64,000 nucleotides of DNA from Niveibacterium terrae (GTDB taxonomy: Bacteria; Pseudomonadota; Gammaproteobacteria; Burkholderiales; Rhodocyclaceae). The DNA lies in assembly GCF_048213115.1 (NCBI RefSeq), contig NZ_CP172404.1:3906001-3970000 (forward strand), read 5' to 3'. Under the pieces are notes generated by a model. The model did no database searches and was not told the DNA's origin. It was given only the letters and a program-made list of their open reading frames with translations. Below are positions 9,430-18,284 of this stretch, piece by piece (position 1 is the stretch's first letter; every line of letters begins with the position of its first letter). The position numbers were made by a program, and so were the translations under genes.

Positions 9430-10077
9430 TCAGGGGCAGGGATACCAGCCAAACGGGTCCTCCGTCCGGGCCGCGCCGTCGCGGAGAATATCCAGGACAT
9501 CCCCCTTCAGGGCAAGGACTTTGGCCTCGACCTTGACGACATTGCCTATCCCGACCGCCTCAAGCTTGCAGATCGCGAGTCCAGGCTTGCCGAGCGCCTT
9601 CAGCGCCGCGGCTCTCGCCCGGTTGCGCTGGATCATCATCGGTGTCGGAGGGCCGGTCATCGCGTCCATGTCCCACGGGCCTTCGTAGCGGTCGCCGGTC
9701 GGCCAGGTGTAGATGCCGAAGCCTTGGCGGCGGTTTTCGACGTAGTCGCCTGCGTATTGCTCGCCGGCCCAGGGACCGTGCGCCCAGCGGTAGATGCCGC
9801 GACCGTGGCGCTTGTCGGAGCGGAACTCGCCCGTATAGCGATCGCCGTTGGCCCAACGCTTCTCGCCCAGGCCATGCTTCATGCCCAGATGGAAACCGCC
9901 TTCATAGCTCGCCCGACCGCTGGCTTTGCCTTCGCCTTCGGCGAGACCGTCGACACAAGGCCCTTCGTAGTGCTGCTGCAGCTCGGGATCGATGACTTTG
10001 CACGACTCGTCGGCCCTGACCAGCGAGTGAGCGATCGCCAGCACAGCTATCAACAGGATCGAAACACCCGCCCTCAT
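9430..10077 (-). CDS. Exported MORN-repeat protein
   Basis: This 215-residue protein has an N-terminal signal peptide (MRAGVSILLIAVLAIAHSLVRA). Three to four MORN repeats follow: YEGGFHLGMKHGLG, YTGEFRSDKRHGRG, YAGDYVENRRQGFG and a partial YEGPWDMD. A C-terminal stretch of about 80 residues has no recognised domain. MORN repeats form extended beta sheets that bind partners or lipids; no enzymatic function is evident. The ATG at 10077 overlaps the stop of the upstream YjbH-PAP2 gene (ATGA), so the two proteins are probably made together. Its position between polysaccharide export genes suggests an envelope role, but this is inference from context only. Confidence 0.8.
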   Translation of the reverse strand: MRAGVSILLIAVLAIAHSLVRADESCKVIDPELQQHYEGPCVDGLAEGEGKASGRASYEGGFHLGMKHGLGEKRWANGDRYTGEFRSDKRHGRGIYRWAHGPWAGEQYAGDYVENRRQGFGIYTWPTGDRYEGPWDMDAMTGPPTPMMIQRNRARAAALKALGKPGLAICKLEAVGIGNVVKVEAKVLALKGDVLDILRDGAARTEDPFGWYPCP

Positions 10078-12926
10078 TTGAAGCTCCACTGCGCGGCAAC
10101 GCCGTTCGGCGTCACGCTGACGGTATCGGGGGCTCCGTTGTCCTTCTTGCGCCAGGACCAGGTCAGCGAACCCAGCGCATAGCCGATGAAGCTCGAGGCG
10201 ACAGTGTCGGAGAGCCAGTGCTCGCGCTTCTGGATCCGCGCAACGTTGGTCATCGCCGCGAAACCATAGAGCCAGGGGGCGTCGTAGGCTTTCGCGAACG
10301 GGGTCAACGCGGCCCACGCGATCATCGTGTGACCGGACGGGAAGGACGCATTGCTGTCGTTCGACGATCCGGATTCGAAAGTGTGGCTGTCGGCGCCGGT
10401 CTTCGGACGGGCGCGGCCGGCCGCGTACTTGAGGCCGCTGGCGACCACCAGCGCCGACGCACCGGCCTCGAGCGAAGACGCGCCGACCAGGGTCAGGTTG
10501 TCGTCCAGGCCGGAGAACGCGGCCAAACCGCCCATCGCGAGCGCACCGTAAGGAATCGCGTTGCCGCCGTTGCCGATCTTGTTCCAGACCGAGCCCTGCA
10601 TGTGATTGGACGAGTAGCGATCGACGCTGTTGTCGCCTTTCGCCGCGAGCAGGGTCAGCCCGGTCGCGGTCGCCAGCATCGCCCAGCTCGAAGGCTTCAG
10701 GGCGAGGGAGCCCAGAGCGCTCGCGTCGCGGGCCGCAAGATCGCCCAGAGGCAGGTCAAACATCGTTTTGCCGCGCGGCGCCGTCGCATAGTCGTCGTCG
10801 ACATCGCCGAAGCGGCTCAGGCCATCCTTGTGGAAGAGGCCGTGGACCAGCGAGCGTTCGAACAGCGAATAGAGATCACCCGGAGACGCAACCATCTGAC
10901 CAACGTCGCGGGTCCAGGGGGCGATCGCGAAACCGCCGCTGGCCTGGGTGTCCTTCGTCAACATGCTGTTCAGCGGAATCGAGATAAACATGCCCTTGTC
11001 GTGGTAAGGGCTACCTGGACTGCCCGGCTGAGTGATGTCGTTGCCGTTCGTGACCGTGTACCAGGCGCCGACTTCGACTCCGGACTGGAAGCGACGGCTC
11101 AACTCCAACCTGACGCCGTCGTCGCGGGCCAGGAAACGGCCGGCCCGCATCGTGCCAGTCAGATTCATCGGCAGCTGGTAATGCAGCGACGCAATCGCGG
11201 TCGTCGTCGAGTAGTCGCGCAGGCCGAACCAGCCTTCGGTGTCGCGCTGCCTGACCCAGTCGACGGCGAGATCCGCGGCCCAGGGGCCGCGCTCGGGGAA
11301 ATAGGCGATCTGGGTGCCGGCTCCGGCGAACATCTCCTCATAGACGCCGGTCGAGGCCCGCGCATAGAGCCCCTTGTCGAGCTGAACGTATTTGTTCAGG
11401 AGCAGGCGGCTCAGCTTGAACTTGGCCCCCTTCTTGTACTCGGCAACGTCGGTCCGGACATGGGGCAGATCCGAGTTCGAAGCCTGGGTCACATCGCTGA
11501 CGTTTTCGACCAGATCCCATTGAACCGCTCCCTGCGTCGACCAGCCCGAGCCGAAGGAATGCCCCATCGAGCCGAGAAGCGAGAAATCGTATTTGAGCGC
11601 ACCGCTCGGATCGTTGAAGAAGAAGCTGACGTAAGGCCTGACCCTGGCCTGGTTCAGATTCTTGTCCTGGGTGCGCAGCGCGAAGAGCGGCACGTCCTCG
11701 CCGACGTGGAAGACCGACTCCGGATGCGCTTCGGCCGCCGCCTGCAACGCCTCTTCGGCTTCGCTGTCGGGGATGGAACCCGGAGCGGCGAGCTCGACCG
11801 AGACGCTCCGCGCCAGGCGGCTTCTCGGCGTCAGGCCGTAGAAGTACTTCTGCAACGCGTCGAGGTCGTAGAAGCGGTAGGTCGCGGCCGGCAGTTCATT
11901 GACCGAATAGGTAATCCGGATCTCGCGGGTCGCGTCGGGCGAATGCATCATCAGGATCCGGGCGGCACGACCGACCGCACGGCTCATCGCCGAGATGCGC
12001 CGGTTCGTCAGCGCGACGTCGAGCACACCGTCGCGCCAGGCGAGGCGGATGGCGCGGAAATCGTCGCCATACAGTGCCTCGATCGCGCGAGCCTTGTAGG
12101 ACGGATCGCTCTTCCACTGCTCGACGGTCGGTCGGGGAACGGGTTTCGCCCAGGGTTCCGGTTCGTCGATCTTGGGTACGAACTCCTTCATGTCCAGCGG
12201 CACTGAGACATAGCCGTTGATGCCGACCGTGTTGTGCTGATAGGAGAGCTGGGTGCCTAACCAGCCCCAGCGGTACTCGAGCCCGACGCTGGGTCCTTTC
12301 TTCTTCCTGTCCGAGCCGGAAACGCTCGAACCGATGTCCTGCGCGTAGTTGTTCGCGTCGTATTCCGCGACAAGGCTCAGCGGCAGCTTTTCGGAGAGCT
12401 GGAGGCGGGCACCGCCGAAAGGGCCATCGATCCGCCCCTTGCCATAACCGACGGTCAGATCGAGCAGGCCGATATTCTTTGAAGCCGTGACATAGCGCGA
12501 ACTGTAGAGCTGGGTTCCGGCATTGACGCCGGTCAGGTCGGTCTTGCCGACCGCGAGCGCTGGAAACCACTTGCTCTCAGGCAGGGCCAGCTTCGCACCG
12601 AGCGATTTGTCCTTGTAGGAGCCGTAAGTCTTGTTCTGCTCTTCGGTAAAGCCGGCCGGGACGTTGGCGATCCGCGTATAGCGGAAGGTTCCTTCGAGCC
12701 AGGGCAGAAAAGCCAGATCGGTCCACAGCAGGCCGTAGGGCTTGAAGTAGGAGTAGCCGGAGCTGAGCGTGCCTTCCGGCGCGATATGCGCATCGGGCAT
12801 GTTGATCAGACCGGAAGTGCCGACCACCGAGGGCGCGGCCATCGTCGCGGCCGAACCGGCGAAAAGCAACGGCAGACAGGCCAGAGTCTTCAGCTTGAAA
12901 CGCGGGGGGGCGGGGTGATGGGTCAT
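10074..12926 (-). CDS. YjbH-like outer-membrane protein fused to a PAP2 phosphatase domain
   Basis: This 950-residue exported protein has a signal peptide ending around AGSAATMAAP. A long YjbH-type beta-strand-rich region follows, starting with GTSGLINMPDAHIAPEGTL, a hallmark of exopolysaccharide-linked YjbH proteins. About 200 C-terminal residues form a PAP2 acid-phosphatase domain with all three catalytic motifs: K833 to R840-P841 (KYAAGRARP), P863-S-G-H866, and R897, H903 and D907 (R-x5-H-x3-D). The domain would dephosphorylate a lipid or polyprenyl phosphate if it reaches the membrane face. The gene lies in the polysaccharide operon, upstream of the MORN gene. A run of seven C on the coding strand lies near its start codon. 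Confidence 0.85.
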   Translation of the reverse strand: MTHHPAPPRFKLKTLACLPLLFAGSAATMAAPSVVGTSGLINMPDAHIAPEGTLSSGYSYFKPYGLLWTDLAFLPWLEGTFRYTRIANVPAGFTEEQNKTYGSYKDKSLGAKLALPESKWFPALAVGKTDLTGVNAGTQLYSSRYVTASKNIGLLDLTVGYGKGRIDGPFGGARLQLSEKLPLSLVAEYDANNYAQDIGSSVSGSDRKKKGPSVGLEYRWGWLGTQLSYQHNTVGINGYVSVPLDMKEFVPKIDEPEPWAKPVPRPTVEQWKSDPSYKARAIEALYGDDFRAIRLAWRDGVLDVALTNRRISAMSRAVGRAARILMMHSPDATREIRITYSVNELPAATYRFYDLDALQKYFYGLTPRSRLARSVSVELAAPGSIPDSEAEEALQAAAEAHPESVFHVGEDVPLFALRTQDKNLNQARVRPYVSFFFNDPSGALKYDFSLLGSMGHSFGSGWSTQGAVQWDLVENVSDVTQASNSDLPHVRTDVAEYKKGAKFKLSRLLLNKYVQLDKGLYARASTGVYEEMFAGAGTQIAYFPERGPWAADLAVDWVRQRDTEGWFGLRDYSTTTAIASLHYQLPMNLTGTMRAGRFLARDDGVRLELSRRFQSGVEVGAWYTVTNGNDITQPGSPGSPYHDKGMFISIPLNSMLTKDTQASGGFAIAPWTRDVGQMVASPGDLYSLFERSLVHGLFHKDGLSRFGDVDDDYATAPRGKTMFDLPLGDLAARDASALGSLALKPSSWAMLATATGLTLLAAKGDNSVDRYSSNHMQGSVWNKIGNGGNAIPYGALAMGGLAAFSGLDDNLTLVGASSLEAGASALVVASGLKYAAGRARPKTGADSHTFESGSSNDSNASFPSGHTMIAWAALTPFAKAYDAPWLYGFAAMTNVARIQKREHWLSDTVASSFIGYALGSLTWSWRKKDNGAPDTVSVTPNGVAAQWSFK

Positions 12927-12994
12927 GCAAATCCGGGCCTGATCCTCGCGGAGCAGGTAAAGGGCGGGAGACGCTCGCTTTTCCAGCGATCAGC

Positions 12995-13029
12995 AAAAAA
13001 GCAGCCCGCGCTCACGCACAGGCTGCTTT
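12995..13029 (-). terminator. Intrinsic terminator after the small Ala/Thr-rich gene
   Basis: Read on the minus strand this is a stem AAAGCAGCC/GGCTGCTTT of nine base pairs with a 14-base loop, followed by a run of six T. It begins 15 bases after the stop of the gene at 13045-13284 and lies before the yjbH-PAP2 start, so it should end or attenuate transcription between the two. Confidence 0.75.
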
Positions 13030-13044
13030 CCTTGAAACAACGAC

Positions 13045-13284
13045 TCAGTGGTGCGTGGTCGTGCTGTGGTGAGTCGTCGTCGAGTTGTCGTCACCCGAAG
13101 CAACGCCAACCGCGACGGCAACGGCGACACCGGCGGTCACAGCGGCCGCAACGGTGGTCGTGGTCACAGCGGCAGTCGTGGTCGCGGCGCCAGCGGCGGC
13201 ATCGGTCGCAACAACGGCTTCAGCGGCGAAAGCGGACGAGCTCACGAACAGGCCAGCGGCGAGCAGGGCAATAATCTTCATCAT
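13045..13284 (-). CDS. Small exported Ala/Thr/Val-rich protein with His-rich C-terminus
   Basis: This predicted 79-residue protein starts with a clear signal peptide (MMKIIALLAAGLFVSSSAFA). A low-complexity Ala/Thr/Val stretch of about 45 residues follows, with a short acidic SGDDN segment and two copies of STTTHH at the very C-terminus. An AAAGGA box lies six bases before the ATG at 13284. I do not recognise the family. The paired STTTHH motifs could bind metal, but nothing else supports that. It has its own terminator and a candidate promoter, so it may be expressed independently at high level inside the polysaccharide locus. Confidence 0.7.
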   Translation of the reverse strand: MMKIIALLAAGLFVSSSAFAAEAVVATDAAAGAATTTAAVTTTTVAAAVTAGVAVAVAVGVASGDDNSTTTHHSTTTHH

Positions 13285-13362
13285 GGGGAATCCTTTCTTG
13301 GGAAGTAAGGTTACGACTCCCGTCAGCCCTTCAAAAAAAGAGCAAACCAAAGCCGAAGTTAC

Positions 13363-13391
13363 AGCATATCCAGCACTGAAAGCGATTGCAA
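13363..13391 (-). promoter_or_regulatory. Candidate sigma-70 promoter for the small exported protein
   Basis: On the minus strand a TTGCAA hexamer (13386-13391) and a TATGCT hexamer (13363-13368) are separated by exactly 17 bases. Each matches four of six consensus positions. The pair lies in the gap between wbaP-like and the small gene, about 80 bases before its start. Confidence 0.35.
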
Positions 13392-13397
13392 ACACAG

Positions 13398-14903
13398 TCA
13401 ATACGCCCCCTGTCGTTTGAACACGACACTGACGGTGCGCCACAGGATCACCAGGTCGTACCAAACCGACCAGTTGCGCACATACCAGGTGTCGAAGCTT
13501 ACCCGGCGAGCGTAATCGATGTCGTTGCGCCCGCTGATCTGCCACAGCCCGGTGATTCCGGGGCAGGCACCGAGGTAATTCTCGCGGTATTCGCCGTAAC
13601 GCTCCAGTTCGGCTTCGACCACCGGACGCGGCCCGACGAGGCTCATTTCACCTTTGATCACGTTGATCAGCTGAGGCAGCTCATCGAGGCTGGTGCGGCG
13701 CAGGAAATCGCCGATCTTCGTAACGCGCGGGTCATTCTTCAGCTTGAAGTCGCGCGCCCATTCCTCGCGCGCAGCGGGATCGTTCGCCAGCAACTCTTTC
13801 AGCACTTCGCCAGCGTTCGGAACCATGGACTGGAACTTCAGACATTTGAAGAGGCGTCCATTGCGGCCAACGCGCGTATGGCCATAGAAGGGACGAGCTC
13901 CGGTCTTCATGATCAGGGCACCGACCACGAGAAACAGAGGAGAGAGCATGAGCAGCAACGCGATCGAAACGAGGATGTCGAAAGCGCGCTTGAAACACCG
14001 TGGAGCGAGGCGGGCCAGATTGTTGCGCACCGTGATGAACAGCACTTCGTGGCTGAAAAAGTGCATCGTCTCGGTGCCATAGAGCGGCAGACCGCGGAAA
14101 GGCGGCGCGATCTTCAGGTGAGGGTGGTGGATCGAGAGCTTTTCGACCAGGGTCTGCTGCAGAGTCCCCTGATCCTGTTCGAGCGCGAGCACGACGGTCG
14201 TTGCCTGGCCATGATCATGGAGGTGGCGCTCAAGGCCGAGCTCGAGGTTTTCGACCTTCCAGGCCTTGTCGCCGACGCAAATCATCTGCCGTCCGCCTTG
14301 CGCCGCGGCCGGCGCGAAGAACCCGACGATGTCGTAACCGAGCCCGTTTTCGCTGAGCAGCGCATTCGCGGCGTCGACCGCATTCTCTCCGCAGCCGACG
14401 ATGACGACCGGAATCCTCCAGATCCCAAAGCGGTCGAGGATCCGGCGCATCAGGTAGCGGGACAGGACGAGGACCACGGCGAAGATCACCCACGAAGCGA
14501 TGAAGCCGATCCGCGACTCTCCCGCGCCGAACAGAAAGCAGCTCGCGCCGTCGCCGAGGAAGGCAATCGAAAACACGCTGAGCGCTTCGGCCAGAGCCTG
14601 ACTTTCGGTCTTGCGGCTCGAGTAATTGCCTTTGTTGACCCAGAGCCAGATGACTCCGGCGCAGCCCCACAGCAGCATCGAGGAATTCTCGCCGAGGTGG
14701 CGGAAGCCGGCCAGATGCAGGCTTTCCAGCGATGAGATACCCAGAGCGGAAGTGTCGATCAGCGCAGCCAGAACGACGACCAGAACGTCGGCGAGCACCA
14801 GACACCATTTGGCGACGGTAAACCTGTCCATTCCGCTTTGCGGAACCGTTGCGGGCAAGCCCAGGTTCAGTGAGGGCGTAACGCCCAGCTCATCCGTATC
14901 CAT
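13398..14903 (-). CDS. WbaP-type undecaprenyl-phosphate sugar phosphotransferase
   Basis: This 501-residue integral membrane enzyme transfers a sugar-1-phosphate to undecaprenyl phosphate, the first step of polysaccharide repeat assembly. The N-terminal half has several hydrophobic helices and a CoA-binding-like domain (VIVGCGENAVDAANAL). The C-terminal catalytic domain shows KRAFDILVSIALLLMLSP, KCLKFQSMVPNA, RTSLDELPQLINVIKGEMS, LVGPRPV and GLWQISGRND. This is the full-length WbaP/EpsB architecture; whether it transfers galactose or glucose cannot be decided from sequence. The ATG at 14903 has a GAGGA seven bases upstream and is preferred over one at 14945. Confidence 0.93.
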   Translation of the reverse strand: MDTDELGVTPSLNLGLPATVPQSGMDRFTVAKWCLVLADVLVVVLAALIDTSALGISSLESLHLAGFRHLGENSSMLLWGCAGVIWLWVNKGNYSSRKTESQALAEALSVFSIAFLGDGASCFLFGAGESRIGFIASWVIFAVVLVLSRYLMRRILDRFGIWRIPVVIVGCGENAVDAANALLSENGLGYDIVGFFAPAAAQGGRQMICVGDKAWKVENLELGLERHLHDHGQATTVVLALEQDQGTLQQTLVEKLSIHHPHLKIAPPFRGLPLYGTETMHFFSHEVLFITVRNNLARLAPRCFKRAFDILVSIALLLMLSPLFLVVGALIMKTGARPFYGHTRVGRNGRLFKCLKFQSMVPNAGEVLKELLANDPAAREEWARDFKLKNDPRVTKIGDFLRRTSLDELPQLINVIKGEMSLVGPRPVVEAELERYGEYRENYLGACPGITGLWQISGRNDIDYARRVSFDTWYVRNWSVWYDLVILWRTVSVVFKRQGAY

Positions 14904-15077
14904 ATGCAAATCCTCAGGCTGCGCCTTTATCTTTCGGCTCCGCATGACTTCGGGAACCTGGTTTCTCCGGGCGGGTGCGGCTTAATCACTGTCCGGCCCC
15001 CCGAACAGCTCCGCATTCCGCCCGAATCAAATTTTTCAGATTAAACAGTTTTTCCGGATTTTCGAAAGCGAACTGGA

Positions 15078-16085
15078 TCACACCGCGAAATAGTTCCTGT
15101 ACCACTCGACAAAGCGCTTCACGCCCTCTTCGACCTTCATCCCCGGCTTGAAACCGGTCCATGCCGTCAGCGCGGACACATCGGCCGAGGTCGCCGGAAC
15201 ATCGCCGGGCTGCAACGGCAGCAGGTTCTTCGTCGCCTTGCACCCCAGCGCCTTCTCGATCGCTTCGATGTAGCTCATCAGCTCGACCGGCCCCTGGTTA
15301 CCGATGTTGAAGACGCGGAAAGGCGCGCGGGAAGTGCCCGGATTCGGCGCCTGTGGATCGAAGTCTGGATCGGGTTCGGCGGGGCGGTCGAGGACGCGGA
15401 TCACACCTTCGACGATATCGTCGACATAGGTGAAATCGCGCTGCATCTTGCCGTAGTTGAAGACGTCTATCGCCCGGCCTTCGAGGATGGCCTTCGTGAA
15501 CAGGAAGAGCGCCATGTCCGGCCGTCCCCACGGCCCATAGACCGTGAAAAAGCGCAGGCCCGTGGTCGGCAGTCCGAACAGATGGCTGTAGGTGTGCGCC
15601 ATCAGCTCGTTCGCCTTCTTCGTCGCCGCATAGAGGCTGACCGGGTGATCAACGCTGTCAGCTTCCGAGAAGGGCATCTTCTCGTTGCCGCCATAGACGC
15701 TGGAGCTGCTCGCATAGACGAGGTGCTGAACCGCGTTGTGACGGCAACCTTCGAGGATGTTCGTAAACCCGACGACGTTCGATTCGACGTAGGCCTGCGG
15801 ATTGATCAGCGAATAGCGCACCCCTGCCTGGGCGGCCAGGTGGATCACCCGCTCGAATTTCTCGGTCGCGAACAGCGCTTCGATGCCGGCGCGGTCGGCG
15901 ACATCGAGCTTGATGAAGCGGAAATTCGGATAGGGCTTGAGCCGTTCGAGACGGGCAAGCTTGAGGTTCGGGTCGTAGTAGTCATTGAGGTTGTCGATGC
16001 CGACGACCTCTTCGCCACGCGCAAGCAAGACGAGGGCGGCATGCATACCGATGAAGCCGGCTGCGCCTGTGATGAGTATCTTCAT
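15078..16085 (-). CDS. UDP-glucuronate 4-epimerase-like NAD-dependent epimerase
   Basis: This 335-residue extended SDR starts with MKILITGAAGFIGMH. It has the DNLNDYYDPNLK segment typical of UDP-glucuronate 4-epimerases (CapI/GAE type), YASSSSVYGGN, YAATKKANE as the YxxxK active site and GPWGRPDMA. It would convert UDP-glucuronate to UDP-galacturonate for polysaccharide synthesis. UDP-glucose 4-epimerases are less likely because of the DYYDP and GRPDM signatures. The frame extends upstream to 16262 but the conserved N-terminus fixes the start at 16085. It precedes the wbaP-like gene on the same strand. Confidence 0.9.
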   Translation of the reverse strand: MKILITGAAGFIGMHAALVLLARGEEVVGIDNLNDYYDPNLKLARLERLKPYPNFRFIKLDVADRAGIEALFATEKFERVIHLAAQAGVRYSLINPQAYVESNVVGFTNILEGCRHNAVQHLVYASSSSVYGGNEKMPFSEADSVDHPVSLYAATKKANELMAHTYSHLFGLPTTGLRFFTVYGPWGRPDMALFLFTKAILEGRAIDVFNYGKMQRDFTYVDDIVEGVIRVLDRPAEPDPDFDPQAPNPGTSRAPFRVFNIGNQGPVELMSYIEAIEKALGCKATKNLLPLQPGDVPATSADVSALTAWTGFKPGMKVEEGVKRFVEWYRNYFAV

Positions 16086-16298
16086 TTTTCTTCTGCCTGG
16101 AGTTGCACCCCCATCCGCTTCCTTCGCCCTTTTGCGGAGAAAGAAAAGGATCCGGGAGCTTGGGGAGGATCCGGGATGAAGTGTGCCGCGATGTCCTTGT
16201 TCGCGCCTGTCGCATTTTGACATACATCGCGACCCGGGCCTAGCGCGGGCCTCGCCCCCCAAGGGGACGAAAAACCCGCGCGCAGGCCAGAGGGGTCG

Positions 16299-17060
16299 CT
16301 AGGGCTTTGTCATGCGCCGCGCCTCGATGAGCTTGGCATACTTGAGAAAGCTCGTCAGACAACCAATCGCGATGTGGATCAGACCGGGCATGCCGTCGAG
16401 AAAGCCGCGCCGGAAAAAGTAGAATTTGACGAAGCGGACCAGCGGACTCAGCACGAGCTTGCCGACCGTCGCTCTGTCTCCTCTTTGCAACATCCGCTGC
16501 ACGGACAGGCTCGTGTAACGATTCTGCTTTTCGAGATAGCGCTCCAGGCTCTCCTCCGAGTGGTGGAGAAGATCACCGCTCAGCCGCCCGACTTCGCCGG
16601 GCGCGACGACCTTTTCATGGACGGCGTCGTCGGACCAGTTGGCCCGACGACGATCGAAGAGCCTCAGGGACAGATCCGGATAGCCCTCGCCATGACGCAG
16701 ATAGCGCCCCAGGAAGCGGTTGCAGCGGGGAAACGCATAGGCGGCATGCTGCGGAGCTTCAAGCTCGCGCTCGATCGCGGCGCGCAGTTCATCGGACACC
16801 ACTTCGTCCGAATCAATGCACAACACCCAGTCGTGACAAGCCTGCGAAACCGCAAAGCGTTTCTGGGGACCGAAGCCCATCCATTCATGCGTCAGGACCC
16901 GCGCACCGTGCGCGAGCGCGAGCTCGCGGGTACCGTCATCGCTGTCCGAGTCGACGACGACGATCTCGTCGCAGAAAGCGAGCGCGGCGAGGGTCGGCGC
17001 GAGCGATCCGACACAGTTGCGAGTGATCAGGACAGCGGAGAGCGGGCAGCGGGAGTTCAT
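16299..17060 (-). CDS. Family 2 glycosyltransferase (LPS core type)
   Basis: This 253-residue GT-A enzyme resembles WaaE/KdtX-type LPS core glucosyltransferases. It has VLITRNCVGSLAPTL at the N-terminus, EIVVVDSDSDDGT as the nucleotide-sugar loop, and CIDSDEVVSDEL as the DxD-like metal site. It ends with LVLSPLVRFVKFYFFRRGF, an amphipathic or membrane-associated tail typical of this group. The frame is open far upstream but the GT2 fold begins at the ATG at 17060, which is used here. It is divergent from waaC across a 270-base gap, so its role in LPS core assembly is likely but the sugar is unknown. Confidence 0.88.
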   Translation of the reverse strand: MNSRCPLSAVLITRNCVGSLAPTLAALAFCDEIVVVDSDSDDGTRELALAHGARVLTHEWMGFGPQKRFAVSQACHDWVLCIDSDEVVSDELRAAIERELEAPQHAAYAFPRCNRFLGRYLRHGEGYPDLSLRLFDRRRANWSDDAVHEKVVAPGEVGRLSGDLLHHSEESLERYLEKQNRYTSLSVQRMLQRGDRATVGKLVLSPLVRFVKFYFFRRGFLDGMPGLIHIAIGCLTSFLKYAKLIEARRMTKP

Positions 17061-17130
17061 GCGCCCGAGTCTAGCATTGGCCCCCTGTTTGATCGCCCAG
17101 AAGAGCGGCAAGGCGCAGAGGCGGGAAGAG

Positions 17131-17170
17131 GAATGACGGCACTGGGCCCCCGCCTGCGCGGGGGCGACAG
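17131..17170. repeat. REP-like GC-rich hairpin element
   Basis: The sequence contains GCCCCCGC and GCGGGGGC arms of eight bases around a CTGC loop (17146-17165), preceded by GAATGACGGCACTGG. This layout matches short palindromic intergenic repeats common in many proteobacterial genomes. It sits in the 270-base divergent gap between the glycosyltransferase and waaC; nothing else clear is seen there. Confidence 0.6.
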
Positions 17171-17330
17171 GCAGGCACGCGGGGGCGGAGGCAGGCTCTC
17201 CGCTTTTGGAAAAAGGCACTTTGCCTTTCTCTGCGGCTCTGCATGAGAAAGATCTGCCCGTCGAAAATTCGATCACGCGGAGCGAAGCCTGGAATTCGCA
17301 GAGCACCGCGCTTTCCGGGATAATCACGCC

Positions 17331-18284
17331 ATGAATTCCCTGTTGATCGTCAAAACCTCGTCGATGGGCGACGTGATCCAGTATCTGCCGGCGATCACCG
17401 ACCTGCACCGCCACAGGCCTGAGCTCGCGATCGACTGGGTCGTCGAGGCGCCTTTCGCGCCGCTCGCCCGCCTGCACCCGGCCGTGCGCCGCGTGATCCC
17501 GATCGCGCTGCGCAGCTGGCGCAAGCGCCTGTACCTGCCTTCGACCTGGCGCGCTTTCGGCGCGCTGAAGAAAGAACTCGCCGGCGAATACGACCAGGTC
17601 ATCGACGCCCAGGGCCTGCTCAAGAGCGCGCTCGTCGCGCGCCTCGCCAAGGCGCCAGTCGCGGGCTACGCGAAGAATTCGGCCCGCGAACCGATCGCGA
17701 CCCGTTTCTACGACCAGAAATTCCAGGTTTCCTGGCAGCGCCACGCGGTCGAACGCAACCGGCTGATCACCGCCGCCGCGCTCGGCTACACGGCCGAAGG
17801 CGGTCCGGATTACGGCATCCACGCACCCGAACCGGCCGCCGACGCCTGGGCGCCTCCTGAACCCTATGTGCTGCTGCTGACCGCGACGGCCCGCGATGAG
17901 AAGCTGTGGCCCGAGCCGAACTGGATCGCTCTGGGCCGCGAGCTGAACCGCCGCGGTCTGCACTGCGTGCTACCGGCCGGCAACGCGACCGAGGTCGCGC
18001 GCGTCGAGCGGATCGCCGCCGAGCTGCCGCACGCGAGCCGGGTTCCGGCGATGTCGCTCGATGCGCTCGCCACCGTGATCGAGCGCGCCCAGTGCGCGGT
18101 CGGCGTCGATACGGGGCTCTCGCATCTCGCCGCGGCGCTGTCGACGCCGATCGCCGCGCTCTATGTCGCGACCGAGCCGGGCGCGAACGGAGTCGCCGGA
18201 GGCAAGAGTGCGGTCAACCTTGGAGGCAAGGGGCAGTGCCCCAGCGTCGCCCAGGTTCTCTCCGCCCTGCGGTCCTGGGCATGA
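17331..18284 (+). CDS. waaC: LPS heptosyltransferase I
   Basis: This 317-residue GT9 family glycosyltransferase adds the first heptose to Kdo on lipid A at the cytoplasmic face of the inner membrane. It starts MNSLLIVKTSSMGDVIQYLP, the WaaC N-terminal signature, and carries DAQGLLKSALVARLA and the donor-binding GVDTGLSHLAAAL segment. The length is typical. Its stop overlaps the waaA start (ATGA), consistent with coupled expression of successive inner-core enzymes. hldD and the heptose kinase in the same window supply its donor. Confidence 0.95.
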   Translation: MNSLLIVKTSSMGDVIQYLPAITDLHRHRPELAIDWVVEAPFAPLARLHPAVRRVIPIALRSWRKRLYLPSTWRAFGALKKELAGEYDQVIDAQGLLKSALVARLAKAPVAGYAKNSAREPIATRFYDQKFQVSWQRHAVERNRLITAAALGYTAEGGPDYGIHAPEPAADAWAPPEPYVLLLTATARDEKLWPEPNWIALGRELNRRGLHCVLPAGNATEVARVERIAAELPHASRVPAMSLDALATVIERAQCAVGVDTGLSHLAAALSTPIAALYVATEPGANGVAGGKSAVNLGGKGQCPSVAQVLSALRSWA

